Of a stretch of 52,769 nt of DNA, positions 52,122 to 52,769 are shown piece after piece. Position 1 is the first letter of the stretch, and every line of letters starts with the position of its first letter. This DNA is from Candidatus Didemnitutus sp. (GTDB lineage Bacteria; Verrucomicrobiota; Verrucomicrobiia; Opitutales; Opitutaceae), in assembly GCA_023701285.1 (NCBI GenBank), contig JAMPXH010000014.1, positions 1-52,769 of the forward strand. The letters run 5' to 3'. A program made the position numbers and the translations under genes. The notes beneath the pieces were generated by a model. It searched no databases. It was not told the origin of the DNA and was given only the letters and a program-made list of their open reading frames with translations.

Positions 52122-52153
52122 GGCTGGAATCCCGGGCGCGCGGCTGGCATCCC
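52122..52153 (+). repeat. Direct repeat before the YeiH-type gene
   Basis: GGCTGGAATCCC (52122-52133) recurs as GGCTGGCATCCC (52142-52153), 20 bp apart, two helical turns. It ends 6 bp before the start codon and could be a regulator site; no protein is identified. Confidence 0.4.
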
Positions 52154-52159
52154 TGCGCG

Positions 52160-52769
<610 letters not shown>

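Overview
The window is high-GC, densely coded bacterial chromosome. Gene content (a nuo operon without nuoA, RibBA with a degraded second half, a two-module U32 protein, a ThyX-like double-domain protein, four-helix-bundle S23-type protein) and general style suggest a verrucomicrobial genome, most probably an Opitutaceae relative. That placement is from recalled family resemblance, not from a search. No phage, IS transposase, CRISPR array or rRNA is visible; one tRNA (Ser, anticodon GGA) is present.

Layout. 1-3653: MacB-type ABC exporter (ATPase cut by the left edge, two permeases), split by a small four-helix-bundle gene whose two sides carry inverted arms built of 7-bp repeats. 3748-6084: membrane-anchored TPR protein. 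6188-12628: adenylate-kinase-like protein, two-module U32 protein, small secreted protein, two bacterial PH-domain proteins and QueD. 12633-16890: HemN, a Tat-type metallophosphoesterase, and the sufU-sufS pair. 17012-19048: an NDH-2-like flavoprotein fused to a cyclic-nucleotide-binding domain and a CBS pair. 19211-19298: tRNA-Ser. 19531-33346: the nuo operon, order B-C-D-E-(unknown membrane protein)-F-G-H-I-J-K-L-M-N, ending at a strong terminator. 33499-39811: ThyX-like protein, EEP-family hydrolase, UVR-like coiled-coil protein, ComEC-like membrane protein, RarA and a small secreted protein. 39911-43424: ribBA-ribH-nusB, then ftsY and a DUF4864-like secreted protein. 43550-50863: a minus-strand block with two tandem TPR membrane proteins, a TonB-dependent receptor with a His-rich loop (ZnuD-like), a small His/Cys-rich membrane protein, a TPR protein, YceI and a small membrane protein. 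50929-52769: QueA and, divergent, a YeiH-type permease cut by the right edge.

How it fits together. The main functional block is respiratory Complex I, faced across a tRNA gene by a second, apparently regulated NADH-dehydrogenase-like enzyme. Riboflavin synthesis genes (ribBA, ribH) are coupled to nusB. Queuosine genes queD and queA are both present but far apart. The receptor block looks like a metal (possibly zinc) uptake unit joined to envelope TPR proteins.

No single clearly new system stands out. The most interesting leads are the heptamer-armed four-helix-bundle cassette, the NDH-2/CNB/CBS fusion beside Complex I, the unknown gene inside nuo together with the missing nuoA, and several enzymes with duplicated or decayed catalytic halves (RibBA, ThyX-like, U32). 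Many long reading frames on the opposite strand are composition shadows of these genes and are not annotated.
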